A DNA stretch of 64,000 nt, from assembly GCF_040196175.1 (NCBI RefSeq), contig NZ_JBEFNF010000002.1:1-64000 (forward strand), written 5' to 3'. The position numbers were made by a program, and so were the translations under genes. Source of the stretch: Halospina sp040196175. Its GTDB lineage: Bacteria > Pseudomonadota > Gammaproteobacteria > Pseudomonadales > Oleiphilaceae. Within the stretch, counting starts at the first letter, position 1. Each line of letters opens with the position of its first letter. Positions 52,293 to 60,802 of the stretch are shown here, one piece after another. Below the pieces are notes generated by a model that was given only the letters and a program-made list of their open reading frames with translations, had not been told where the DNA came from and searched no databases.

Positions 52293-54238
52293 CAGAAGCT
52301 CCGGCTGTACTCAAGCTGAACGTTGCGGGGCGGGCCCAGAGTGTCCTGACGGTACGGCTCGCCATCCGGGGGCGTCACCTGAGCGACGCCGTTGGCGTAC
52401 TGCTGATCCCTCAGGTTCTCCAGGCGCAGGGTGACCCGGTTGGCGCCATCGACCCCGAACTCACGCCAGGCACTGGCGCTCAACAGGGTGTAGTCGCCGT
52501 AGGACTGCCTGCCAATGTCCGCCGTGCTTGTGGCCGCGTCGCCGGTGTGGCGGGCGTTGAGCTCCCAGCCCTGATTGTCGCCCTGCCAGCTGAGCGTGGC
52601 GTTGGCGTGCCATTCGGGGATATCAGCGATCTGCTCATCGCTGCCACCTTCCCGCGCATCGGCCCAGGTGGCGTCCAGATCCAGCTGCCAGCCGCGGTCA
52701 TCGCCCAGGCTGAGCGCGGCCTCAGCGCCGTGGACCCGGACCGTCTGGTTGCTGTTGGCGTACTGGCCATCGGCAACCTTGATGAGGTTGTCGATCTCGC
52801 GGTAGAAGCCACCCAGTTGCCATGTCACAGGGTTACCGATGTGACCGGTCAGCGACACATTGCTGTTGATGCTCTCCTCCGGTTCCAGATTTTCATTCCC
52901 GGCCGGGAAGTCCTCGTCAATCACGAACATCTCAAAGGCCGAGGGCAGCCGGAAGTTGGTGCCCACGCTGGCTTTCAGGTGGAGGTCTTTGGGGAGCGGC
53001 TGCTTCAGGCTGATGTTCCAGATGCTGTGGTCATCGGCGAAGTTGGAGTGGTTGTAGCGGGCGCCCAGGGCCAGGTGGGTACTGGGCGAGAAACTCAGGT
53101 GGGGCCGATACTGAACAAAGCCCGCCGTAACGGCTTCGGTCTTGCCGTCAATGCGCAGCGAATAGTCCTCGCCTTGATAGCGCTGGTAATCCACGCCGCC
53201 CAGAAGCTGGGAGCCGCCATCCGTGGTGTGGCGACCGGTCAGATTGACGCCATAGTCATCGAACCCCCATTCGGCCCGGTCGTTAATGAGGTTGACGGTG
53301 CCGTCCCTGTCCATGCCCAGGCGGGTGTAATCGGTCCACCAGTCGTGCCAGTAGGCTTTGATGAAGTAGCCGTTGCGTTCGTTGACCTGATGATCCCATT
53401 TCAGGGAAACAATGTTCTCATCGCGGTCGTTAACGGCCTTGAAGTTGCTGTTGCCCCGGGCAAAATCGGCTTCCACATCGTTGCGGACCACGAGGGCTTT
53501 TAACGACTTACCCTCGCCCGCATCCAGAAGGTAGCGGCCGCCGTAGGAGCTGCGGGTGAAGCCACGCTTCTGACGCCGGGCGCTTTCAAGCAGCTCACTG
53601 TCCCGGTAGGGGCGGTAGCCGTCCGAATGGTCGTGTTCGCCAAATACCAGCCACCGCCCGTACTCGTTGCGATTGCTGACATGGCCGGCAAGGCGGCGGT
53701 CGCCTAGTGATCCGAGCGCGCCGGTGATGTTGCCCCCGGAGTCCTTTTCGGGCTTACGCAGGACAATGTTCACGACCCCGGCCACTGCCTGGGTGCCGTA
53801 GAACAGGCCCTGGCCACCTTTCAGGATCTCGATGCGCTCGACCATATGGGTGCTGATGGAGTCCAGTGGCGAGGTGCTGCCGAAGAGCCGGTTGTTGATG
53901 CGCACCCCATCCACCAGCCAGAGCACGTCCTGGCCGCGCGAGCCCTGGAGGTGGACGTCCACGTAGTCGCCCCGGCCGGTCTTGGGGTCCAGATAGAGCC
54001 CTGGCACGTTACCGCGAAGAGCCTGGCCAATGTCGCTGACACCGGTCCTGTCGAGTTCTTCACTGTCGATCACTTCCAGTTCAGCGCCGTAGTCGGATAA
54101 CTCCGAGGGGAGGGTTTCCTCCAGGGCCGATCCCGGGACCACCAGCTCGTCCAGCGTCATGTGGTGATCAGCCGCGATCGCAGTCATTGAGGGCAGAAGC
54201 AGGGATAAAAGAGCGAGTACTACGCCTGATTGTTTCAT
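52292..54238 (-). CDS. TonB-dependent outer-membrane receptor, BtuB-like
   Basis: A 648-aa beta-barrel receptor: signal peptide (residues 1-22, cut near AIA-AD), TonB box DELVV at about 29-33, plug domain (ELEVIDSEELDRTGVSDIGQALRGNVPG to VVNIVLRKP) and 22-strand barrel ending LEYSRSF with terminal Phe. The cobalamin riboswitch directly upstream makes cobalamin or a corrinoid the likely ligand, as in BtuB; the barrel itself is too variable to prove this. First gene of the two-gene operon with the PepSY protein. Confidence 0.85.
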   Translation of the reverse strand: MKQSGVVLALLSLLLPSMTAIAADHHMTLDELVVPGSALEETLPSELSDYGAELEVIDSEELDRTGVSDIGQALRGNVPGLYLDPKTGRGDYVDVHLQGSRGQDVLWLVDGVRINNRLFGSTSPLDSISTHMVERIEILKGGQGLFYGTQAVAGVVNIVLRKPEKDSGGNITGALGSLGDRRLAGHVSNRNEYGRWLVFGEHDHSDGYRPYRDSELLESARRQKRGFTRSSYGGRYLLDAGEGKSLKALVVRNDVEADFARGNSNFKAVNDRDENIVSLKWDHQVNERNGYFIKAYWHDWWTDYTRLGMDRDGTVNLINDRAEWGFDDYGVNLTGRHTTDGGSQLLGGVDYQRYQGEDYSLRIDGKTEAVTAGFVQYRPHLSFSPSTHLALGARYNHSNFADDHSIWNISLKQPLPKDLHLKASVGTNFRLPSAFEMFVIDEDFPAGNENLEPEESINSNVSLTGHIGNPVTWQLGGFYREIDNLIKVADGQYANSNQTVRVHGAEAALSLGDDRGWQLDLDATWADAREGGSDEQIADIPEWHANATLSWQGDNQGWELNARHTGDAATSTADIGRQSYGDYTLLSASAWREFGVDGANRVTLRLENLRDQQYANGVAQVTPPDGEPYRQDTLGPPRNVQLEYSRSF

Positions 54239-54389
54239 TTAAGGTCTCCATACACTGAGTCCATTAGTGATGGAGCCCTCACGCGGGCAGGCCGACAGGC
54301 GGAGCAGCGGTTGTAATACCGCCCCGTTGGTGGCCCGAACACCTTAGTCGCGAAGGCTCGGCTTCCGGCCCATCTGTGCCATGGGTCGG

Positions 54390-54595
54390 GCTTCGGCAGG
54401 TCTTCGGACTCAGGGGCGGGCGCCAATGATTGGCGCTGGCCTTGGATCACGGCTTCCCATCCGGTTTGGACAGTGCCCGGGGGTAACCCCCTGTGATCCT
54501 TGTTCCCCAATACCGCTGCGCGTCAGTCCCGGACTCTCACCGGGTTCCCTTGCGCTCGTGATGGAGCGCTGACCGAAGCGCTGGGGAGGCTAGGG
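54390..54595 (-). ncRNA. Cobalamin riboswitch (receptor side)
   Basis: On the minus strand the leader reads AAGGGAACCCGGTGAGAGTC then CGGGACTGACGCGCAGCGGT, later GGGCACTG and GGATGGGAAGCC, and ends GAGTCCGAAGACCTGCC. These are the ordered blocks of the B12 element (core GGTGAxAxTCCxGxACTG, GGGAAG and the closing box). It sits about 150 bases before the receptor start. Bound adenosylcobalamin is expected to shut the receptor-PepSY operon. Confidence 0.9.
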
Positions 54596-54687
54596 CATCG
54601 TGTGACGGAAGTCAAAAACCGCGGATGAGTTGGTGGCGGTTTGACCAGGGTGCCCCAATCCTCTAGCATTCACACCTCTCTCGTCTC

Positions 54688-54865
54688 TGGGTGGCCGGCA
54701 TTTGTTCAAATGGCGGCTGAAACGGGAACCCGGTGTGATTCCGGGACTGCCCCCGCAACGGTGAATGCTGCGCGCGGATCATCCCCGCCACTGTGATGAT
54801 GTCATCATGGGAAGGCGATCCGCCCGAACCAGACTGGTTCCAGCATGAGTCCGGAGACCGGCCCA
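54688..54865 (+). ncRNA. Cobalamin riboswitch (biosynthesis side)
   Basis: On the plus strand GGGAACCCGGTGTGATTCCG, GGACTGCCCCCGCAACGGTG, later CCACTGTGATGATG and ATGGGAAGGC, ending ATGAGTCCGGAGACCGGCC, are the canonical B12-element blocks. It lies about 60 bases before cbiD. The final block contains an in-frame ATG (54845) that is part of the RNA fold and should not be taken as the cbiD start. It would repress the synthesis operon when cobalamin is sufficient. Confidence 0.95.
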
Positions 54866-54925
54866 GGGGAACAGTATCGCGCAGTGCGGGCGGCACAGCG
54901 GTTGAGCGCTCAGGGTTTGAGCATC

Positions 54926-56023
54926 ATGCGTTCCGAAACCCCGGAAAACAACGGTCCCCTTCGTCAGGGGCTCTCCACGGGAGCTTGTGCTACGGCTGCT
55001 TCGGTAGCGGCGGCTCGTGCGCTCCTGATTGGCAGCGAAGACCGGTGCGTGCGTATCCGCCTGCCCCGGGGCCAGGAACCGGCTATGACCATCGAGGATT
55101 TGACCGTAGCTGGCACCAGCGCCAAGGCAGGCGTTATCAAGGATGCCGGGGATGATCCGGACGCCACCCATGGAGCCCGGCTTTGGGTCTGTGTGGAATT
55201 GATGGGCGAAACCGGGGTGCAATTCCGGGCTGGCGAGGGCGTTGGAACCGTGACCCGCTCCGGACTGCCCGTGCCTAGAGGTGAGCCGGCCATTAACCCG
55301 GTGCCACGGCAATTAATTACCGAGCACCTGCAAGACCTCGCCGCTGAAACGGGGTTCGCGGGGGGCTTCAGCGTGACCGTGGGCATCGACGACGGCGAGG
55401 CCATCGCCCGGAATACCATGAACGGGAAGCTTGGCATCCAGGGTGGGCTCTCCGTTCTTGGCACCACCGGCGTGGTAAGACCCTTCTCCTGTTCCGCCTT
55501 CATCGCCTCCATTCACCAGTCTGTGGATGTGGCCCGGGCTAACGGCCTGACTCATATCGCCGGCTGTACCGGTGGTACCAGTGAATCCTTTGCCCGCTCA
55601 CACTTCGGTCTGGAGGATGGTGCCATTGTGGAGATGGGGGACATGTTCGGGGCTCTGCTCAAGTACCTGAAAAAGCATCCACTGCGCCAGGTAACGCTGG
55701 CGAGCGGCTTCGGCAAACTGAGCAAGTTCGCCGCCGGTGAGCCGGACACTCATAGCCGTCGCTGTGCGATTGATTTTGACTTCATCGCTGATGAGGCGGT
55801 GGCGGTTGGTGCCGGCCAGGAGCTGGCTGAATGGATCCGCAACGCCAACACCAGCATCGAAGCCCTGGAAGCCTGTCAGAACTCGGGGATTCCCCTGGGC
55901 GACCGCATCGCGGGTGTGAGTCTGGCGCGCGCGCGTGATTATCTGCCTGGTGATCATCATCTGAGTGTCTGCGCTGTAAGCCGCCGGAGTGAACTTGTCG
56001 GCTTCGCCGAGGAGGCGGGATGA
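54926..56023 (+). CDS. cbiD: Cobalt-precorrin-5B (C1)-methyltransferase
   Basis: Methylates C1 during corrin ring contraction. The 365-aa CbiD has LRQGLSTGACATAASVAAARALL at the start, GTVTRSGLPVPRGEPAINPVPR, NTMNGKLGIQGGLSVLGTTGVVRPFS and ASGFGKLSKFAAGEPDTHS. ATG 54926 is used because the longer frame begins inside the riboswitch. As in Pseudomonas aeruginosa, it coexists with cobG and no cobF is in view. Overlaps the next gene (ATGA). Confidence 0.9.
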   Translation: MRSETPENNGPLRQGLSTGACATAASVAAARALLIGSEDRCVRIRLPRGQEPAMTIEDLTVAGTSAKAGVIKDAGDDPDATHGARLWVCVELMGETGVQFRAGEGVGTVTRSGLPVPRGEPAINPVPRQLITEHLQDLAAETGFAGGFSVTVGIDDGEAIARNTMNGKLGIQGGLSVLGTTGVVRPFSCSAFIASIHQSVDVARANGLTHIAGCTGGTSESFARSHFGLEDGAIVEMGDMFGALLKYLKKHPLRQVTLASGFGKLSKFAAGEPDTHSRRCAIDFDFIADEAVAVGAGQELAEWIRNANTSIEALEACQNSGIPLGDRIAGVSLARARDYLPGDHHLSVCAVSRRSELVGFAEEAG

Positions 56024-56790
56024 TCGCGGCCATTGAACTCGAGGGATTGCGCAAAACCTACAAAGGTGGTCAGTCAGCGCTCGACGGCGTGGACCTTAGC
56101 GTTTCCGGTGGCACCTTCCAGGGGCTTCTGGGGCCTAATGGCGCGGGCAAGAGCACGCTGATCGGCTTGATGACCGGCCTGGTTCGGGTCGAAACCGGTT
56201 CGGTACGGCTCTTTGGTCATGACCCGGAGCGCGACCCTGTCGCTGCCCGCCGTCGGGTGGGGCTGGTGCCCCAGGAAGTGAACTTCAACAGTTTTGAGCC
56301 CATCAACGAGATCATCGCTACCCAGGCCATGTACTACGGCCTGCCGCGCCGCCGCGCCCGGGAACGTACCCGGGTGGTCCTCGAGCGCGTGGGCCTGCTG
56401 GAACGCGCCGAGCGCAAACCCTGGGGCCTCTCCGGTGGTATGAAGCGCCGGTTGATGATGGCCCGTGCTCTGGTGCACGAGCCGGAGCTGTTGATTCTCG
56501 ACGAGCCCACGGCTGGGCTGGACGTGGAAGCTCGCCGCGACACCTGGTCGCTGCTGCAGGAACTCAATGCCGCCGGCACTACCATTGTGATGAGCAGCCA
56601 TTACCTCGAGGAAATGCGTGATCTCTGCCAGAGCGTCGCTGTGCTCCGTGAAGGACGTCTGATCGCCAATAACACACCGGAGCGCCTCTTTGGCGCCGAC
56701 GCCGGCAGCGGCACCGGTGACCAGGGCCTGGAAGCCCGCTTCCTGCGCCTTCTGGAAAAAGGCGACCCGGACGCGGAGGGCAATCAATGA
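56020..56790 (+). CDS. ABC-2 type transporter ATP-binding protein
   Basis: A 256-aa ATPase with Walker A GPNGAGKST (about 40-48), signature LSGGMKRRLMMARAL, Walker B LLILDEPTAGLDVEARRD and SSHYLEEM switch. It resembles YadG-type ABC-2 exporters. It is embedded between cbiD and cobH by 4-bp overlaps on both sides of the ABC pair, so it belongs to the riboswitch-controlled operon. This is not one of the known cobalt importers (CbiMNQO, BtuCDF). Confidence 0.9.
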   Translation: MIAAIELEGLRKTYKGGQSALDGVDLSVSGGTFQGLLGPNGAGKSTLIGLMTGLVRVETGSVRLFGHDPERDPVAARRRVGLVPQEVNFNSFEPINEIIATQAMYYGLPRRRARERTRVVLERVGLLERAERKPWGLSGGMKRRLMMARALVHEPELLILDEPTAGLDVEARRDTWSLLQELNAAGTTIVMSSHYLEEMRDLCQSVAVLREGRLIANNTPERLFGADAGSGTGDQGLEARFLRLLEKGDPDAEGNQ

Positions 56791-57560
56791 ATGCCACCAT
56801 CCTCTGGAACGCCTACCAGGGCCTGGTCATCAAGCAGGTCCGCCGCTTCCTGCGCTCCTGGGTCCAGAACCTGTTGCCCTCGGTGGTCACCGCCACGCTG
56901 TTCATGATCATCTTCGGGCATTTCGTTGGGCGCGATCTCGGGCAGGTGGGCGGTGCTGACTACGCCGACTACATCATGCCGGGTCTGGTGCTGTTCGCCG
57001 TGGTTACCAACGCCTACAACAACACCACCCTGGCGTTCTTCGGCGCCCGGCTCCAGCGCCACATCGAGGAAATGCTGGTCGCCCCCATGCCCGCCTGGCT
57101 GATCGTCGCCGGTTTCGCCACCGCCGGCGTTCTGCGCGGGCTCATGGCCGGAGCACTGGTACTGCTGGTGGCCCTGCCCATGACCCAGCTCGAACTCCAG
57201 CACCCCGGCATCGGCCTGCTGGTGGCGGTGCTGAGCGCCCTGCTGTTCTCCTTCGCGGGCCTGCTCAACGGTATTTTTGCCCGCAGCTTTGATGACACCT
57301 CTGTCATCGCCACCTTCCTGCTGACGCCGCTGATCTACCTGGGCGGCGTCTTCTACCCCATCGACCGCCTCCCGGCCCCCTGGGACACCGTCTCCCTGGC
57401 CAACCCCATGGTCTACATCGTGGACGGTTTCCGTTACAGCCTGCTTGATGAGGGAACGATCGGGGGCGGGTGGACGTTTCTGGTGCTGCCGGTGGTGACA
57501 GGGATTACCGGGTTGCTGGCTTGGTGGCTGGTGGCAAGAGGTGTACGGATCAAGCCATGA
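56787..57560 (+). CDS. ABC-2 type transporter permease
   Basis: A 257-aa membrane protein with about six helices of the ABC-2/YadH family: N-terminal VIKQVRRFLRSWVQNLLPSVVTATLFMIIFGHFVGRDLG, central VAPMPAWLIVAGFATAGVLRGLMAGALVLL and the late LTPLIYLGGVFYPIDRLPAPWDTVSLANPMVYIVDGFRY motif typical of this family. It forms an exporter with the preceding ATPase; start overlaps its stop (ATGA). The substrate is unknown. Confidence 0.88.
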   Translation: MNATILWNAYQGLVIKQVRRFLRSWVQNLLPSVVTATLFMIIFGHFVGRDLGQVGGADYADYIMPGLVLFAVVTNAYNNTTLAFFGARLQRHIEEMLVAPMPAWLIVAGFATAGVLRGLMAGALVLLVALPMTQLELQHPGIGLLVAVLSALLFSFAGLLNGIFARSFDDTSVIATFLLTPLIYLGGVFYPIDRLPAPWDTVSLANPMVYIVDGFRYSLLDEGTIGGGWTFLVLPVVTGITGLLAWWLVARGVRIKP

Positions 57561-57660
57561 GTCAGCTAAACGTGGACACAGGAATGTTGGTTTGTTGCCT
57601 GAGCATTCGGGTATCGCTGCCCGAACAGGGCATGAGGATTGCACATAGAGAGACGATGTA

Positions 57661-58293
57661 ATGGACGAACTCCATGAGTATGAAAAGGACGGCGCCGCCA
57701 TCTACCGCGCGTCCTTCGCGACCATCCGCAATGAAGCGGATCTTGCAGCGGTGCCGGCAGATCTCGAAAAAACCGCGGTCCGCCTGATCCACGCTTGCGG
57801 TATGGTGGACCTGATCGAGGACCTGGCGTTTTCCGCGGACGCCGCTGGCGCGGCAAAGGCAGCGCTTCAGGCAGGTAACCCCATACTCTGCGACAGCGAA
57901 ATGGTTGCCCATGGCGTCACCCGCAAGCGTTTGCCTGCGGACAACGCCGTCATCTGCACCCTGCGGGACGAACGCGTTCCCGATCATGCAGTCGCCATTG
58001 GCAACACGCGCAGTGCGGCCGCCGTGGACTTCTGGGATGAGCATCTTGAGGGCAGTGTTGTGGCGATTGGCAATGCGCCCACGGTTCTGTTCCATCTACT
58101 GAACCGGTTGGCCAATGGGGCGCCTCGCCCTGCTGCCATCCTCGGTTTTCCGGTCGGGTTCATTGGTGCCGCCGAGAGCAAAGAAGCGCTGGCGGCGACT
58201 ACGGACCTGTCTTTTCTAACCGTTCATGGCCGGCGTGGCGGAAGCGCCATGGCTGCCGCTGCCGTGAACGCCCTGGCCAGTGAAACGGAATGA
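57661..58293 (+). CDS. cobH: Precorrin-8X methylmutase
   Basis: Moves the C11 methyl to C12 giving hydrogenobyrinic acid. The 210-aa protein carries RLIHACGMVDLIEDLAFSADA (catalytic His near residue 43), NPILCDSEMVAHGVTR and GFPVGFIGAAESKEAL of CobH/CbiC. It follows the ABC pair by 100 bp; no promoter or terminator is obvious in that gap, so the operon probably continues. GAGAG is eight bases before ATG. Confidence 0.93.
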   Translation: MDELHEYEKDGAAIYRASFATIRNEADLAAVPADLEKTAVRLIHACGMVDLIEDLAFSADAAGAAKAALQAGNPILCDSEMVAHGVTRKRLPADNAVICTLRDERVPDHAVAIGNTRSAAAVDFWDEHLEGSVVAIGNAPTVLFHLLNRLANGAPRPAAILGFPVGFIGAAESKEALAATTDLSFLTVHGRRGGSAMAAAAVNALASETE

Positions 58294-58297
58294 CACA

Positions 58298-59059
58298 ATG
58301 AATGATGTATTGGCAACACCGACAGTTGGCGATGGTTACGGTCATCTTTACGGCATCAGCACTGGCCCGGGCGATCCGGAACTGATTACCCTCAAGGCCG
58401 CCCGGTTGCTCTCTGAATGCCCGGTCGTGGCCTACTTCTGCAAGCGTAGTGGCGCAGGCCGTGCACGTACGTCCTGTGACGCCCACATTACGGAAGGTCA
58501 CCAGGAGCTGCCGCTGGTCTATCCCGTTACCAACGAGATTCCGCACGGCAGCCAGGCCTACCGTCAGCAGATCGAGACCTTTTTCGAGGAGGCCGCTGAG
58601 GCGGTTGCCCGGGAGCTCAGGGCGGGGCGCTCCGTGGCGGTCCTTAATGAAGGGGATGCGTTCTTTTACGGCTCTTTCATGCACATCTATCTGCGGCTCA
58701 AAGATCGCTTCGAGAGCTCTGTTGTCCCGGGTGTTGGTGCCATGATGGCTGGTGGCGCCCTGCTACCGCACCCGCTGATGATGCGCGATGACCAGCTGCG
58801 GGTGATTCCCGGAACGATGGATGAAAATGATCTACGGGCTGGCATCGATCCGCAACGGGCTACGGTGATCATGAAAGTTGGCACCAACCTGCCGTTGCTT
58901 CGTCACATCGTGAAGGATCTGGGGCTTGAAGAGCGCGCCTGGTACGTGGAAAAGGCGAGCATGCCGGAGGAGCGGGTCATGCCGCTGGTAGAGGCGCCGG
59001 ATGGCAAGGCGCCGTACTTCTCCATGGTGCTGATCCCGGGACCCGGAGTGCGGGCATGA
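58298..59059 (+). CDS. cobI: Precorrin-2 C20-methyltransferase
   Basis: A 253-aa tetrapyrrole methylase. SAM-binding GISTGPGDPELITLKAARLL near the start (about residues 20-39), VAVLNEGDAFFYGSFMHIYLRLKD and VVPGVGAMMAGGALLPHPL are CobI/CbiL hallmarks. ATG 58298 is preferred over GTG 58280. It overlaps cobJ by 4 bp (ATGA). It runs between cobH and cobJ in the operon order H-I-J seen in pseudomonads. Confidence 0.92.
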   Translation: MNDVLATPTVGDGYGHLYGISTGPGDPELITLKAARLLSECPVVAYFCKRSGAGRARTSCDAHITEGHQELPLVYPVTNEIPHGSQAYRQQIETFFEEAAEAVARELRAGRSVAVLNEGDAFFYGSFMHIYLRLKDRFESSVVPGVGAMMAGGALLPHPLMMRDDQLRVIPGTMDENDLRAGIDPQRATVIMKVGTNLPLLRHIVKDLGLEERAWYVEKASMPEERVMPLVEAPDGKAPYFSMVLIPGPGVRA

Positions 59060-59802
59060 ATCGGCTGGATGTGATTGGCGTGGGCCCGGCGGGCCCGGAT
59101 TGGGTAACGCCTGAGACCCGGGATCTGATTGAGCAAGCGACGGATCTGGTGGGGTACGGGCCCTATCTGGACCGGCTGGCCTCGCAGCGCCATCGCTGCC
59201 ATCCCTCGGACAACCGCGAGGAACTGGAACGCGCCGCTGAGGCGCTCGATCTGGCGGCGCAGGGGCGCCATGTTGCGGTGGTTTCGGGCGGTGATCCGGG
59301 AATCTTTGCCATGGCGGCGGCCCTGTGCGAGGTGCTGGATCATCAGGCACGCCCGGAGTGGGAGGATGTTGAGTTTGAGGTCCATCCCGGGGTGTCAGCG
59401 CTGCAGGCGGCGGCTGCCCGGGTGGGGGCGCCGCTGGGCCATGACTTCTGTGCCATCTCGCTGTCGGACAATCTCAAGCCCTGGTCAGTGATCGCGAACC
59501 GGCTGCAGCTGGCGGCGCGGGCGGATTTCGCCATGGCCTTCTACAACCCGCGTTCCTCGAGCCGGACCTGGCAGCTGGGCGAGGCGCTGTCGCTGCTGCG
59601 GGCGGAGCAGCCGGGGGAGACGCCGGTGGTGTTCGCGGCTGCGATCGGGCGGCCGGATGAGTGGGTGCGGATGACAACGCTGGCGGAGGCGGATCCGACC
59701 GAGGTGGATATGCGGACGGTAGTTCTGGTTGGGAATTCCCGGGGGCGGTATGTGCGTCATGGGGATCGTTGGTTTGTTTACAGTCCCCGGGATTATTTGT
59801 AG
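59056..59802 (+). CDS. cobJ: Precorrin-3B C17-methyltransferase
   Basis: Catalyses ring contraction with C17 methylation. The 248-aa enzyme has VIGVGPAGPDWVTPETRDLIEQATDLVGYGPYLD, VAVVSGGDPGIFAMAAALCEVL, HDFCAISLSDNLKPW and MAFYNPRSSSRTWQ, all CobJ/CbiH. Last gene of the riboswitch-led operon. A palindromic repeat element follows after 10 bp. Confidence 0.93.
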   Translation: MNRLDVIGVGPAGPDWVTPETRDLIEQATDLVGYGPYLDRLASQRHRCHPSDNREELERAAEALDLAAQGRHVAVVSGGDPGIFAMAAALCEVLDHQARPEWEDVEFEVHPGVSALQAAAARVGAPLGHDFCAISLSDNLKPWSVIANRLQLAARADFAMAFYNPRSSSRTWQLGEALSLLRAEQPGETPVVFAAAIGRPDEWVRMTTLAEADPTEVDMRTVVLVGNSRGRYVRHGDRWFVYSPRDYL

Positions 59803-59812
59803 CGCCTTGCAG

Positions 59813-59983
59813 GACGGGCTCCGGGGAGCTCTGAACGGGAATCGCCACGAGTACGTCCCTGTAGGCTGCTCTTCCGCCCGTCGCGCTGCGCATTCCTGCT
59901 TCGCGCGCCGGTCCTGGGTTGCCCCTTAATCGGGCCAACCCCTGGCTCCAGAGCTTCCCGTTCAGAGCTCTCCGGACCCCGTC
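59813..59983. repeat. Dispersed palindromic repeat, copy B
   Basis: The arms 59813-59840 and 59956-59983 are inverted repeats with 26 of 28 matches. The internal segment 59836-59869 is a reverse-complement match (30 of 34) to 42407-42440 of copy A, and a GGGAAGCTC motif is shared near the other arm. The element sits between the convergent cobJ and cobK genes; its right arm contains the last codons and TGA stop of cobK. It could also serve as a bidirectional transcription block. Confidence 0.75.
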
Positions 59984-60756
59984 TGATACGCCTCGATAAC
60001 TCTTAGTGCCTGTTCCAGCCATTGTGTAATTTCTTCTGGAGACTGGAAGGAGTGGGTGGCCGGCGGGAGAGGCGGCCGGTCGATGATGATGACCGGGATG
60101 CCGGCCTCTCGGGCGCCGTCGAGTTTAGGGTGCGCGGCCTGGCCGCCGGAGTTCTTGGTGATGAGGGCCGCGACGTTGTGGTCGCTGATGAGGCGGCGTT
60201 CGTCCTCGAGGTGGTAGGGGCCGCGGTCTTCGATCAGGGTCCATTGGTCGAATGCCGGTTGCGGGTCCGGGGCGTCGACGCAGCGCACGAGCAGGTGGCG
60301 GTCGGCGATGCCTTCGAAGGCTGGGAGACTGGTTCGGCCGGTCGTGAGCCAGAGGGCGTCCCCGGGGGCGGTCAGTTCGGTGGCTTTGCTGGCCGCTTCA
60401 TGGAGGTCGGCGACCGGGTGCCAGTCGTCGCCGGACTGGGGTTCCCAGGGTTCGCGTTCGAGTCGGCCCAGGGGCAGGTCGAGTTCCTGGCAGGCGATGG
60501 CGGCGTTGTGGGACATCTCGGCGGCGAAGGGGTGGGTGGCGTCCACCACGGCGGCGATGTCGTGCTCCATGAGCCACTGTTTGAGGCCCTCGATGCCGCC
60601 GAAGCCGCCCCTGCGGGTCGGCAGTGCCGGTGGCAGGGGGCGACGGGTGCGGCCCGCGAGTGAGTAGGTGGGGTCCAGCTCGGGCTTGTCCAGGAGCTGT
60701 TCCGCCAGTGTCATGGCGTCGCGGGTGCCGCCGAGGATCAGGATGCGAAAGGCCAT
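59962..60756 (-). CDS. cobK: Precorrin-6A reductase
   Basis: NADPH-dependent reductase giving precorrin-6B. The 264-aa protein has ILILGGTRDAMTLAEQL (residues 4-20), DATHPFAAEMSHNAAIACQ and LITKNSGGQAAHPKLDGAREAGIPVIIIDRP, hallmarks of CobK/CbiJ. Its last residues (TGSGEL) and stop codon lie inside the repeat element, so the C-terminus was probably remade by the insertion. It is convergent to cobJ and divergent, by 46 bp, from cobL. Confidence 0.9.
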   Translation of the reverse strand: MAFRILILGGTRDAMTLAEQLLDKPELDPTYSLAGRTRRPLPPALPTRRGGFGGIEGLKQWLMEHDIAAVVDATHPFAAEMSHNAAIACQELDLPLGRLEREPWEPQSGDDWHPVADLHEAASKATELTAPGDALWLTTGRTSLPAFEGIADRHLLVRCVDAPDPQPAFDQWTLIEDRGPYHLEDERRLISDHNVAALITKNSGGQAAHPKLDGAREAGIPVIIIDRPPLPPATHSFQSPEEITQWLEQALRVIEAYQTGSGEL

Positions 60757-60802
60757 GGGCAGTTGCCAGAGTCGGAAAATGGATCAGGTGTAGGATTATA
60801 CA

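Noticed and set aside
54845..54925. Possible N-terminal extension of cbiD from the ATG at 54845
   Set aside because: That ATG is part of the closing block of the cobalamin riboswitch, and the added residues do not resemble CbiD.
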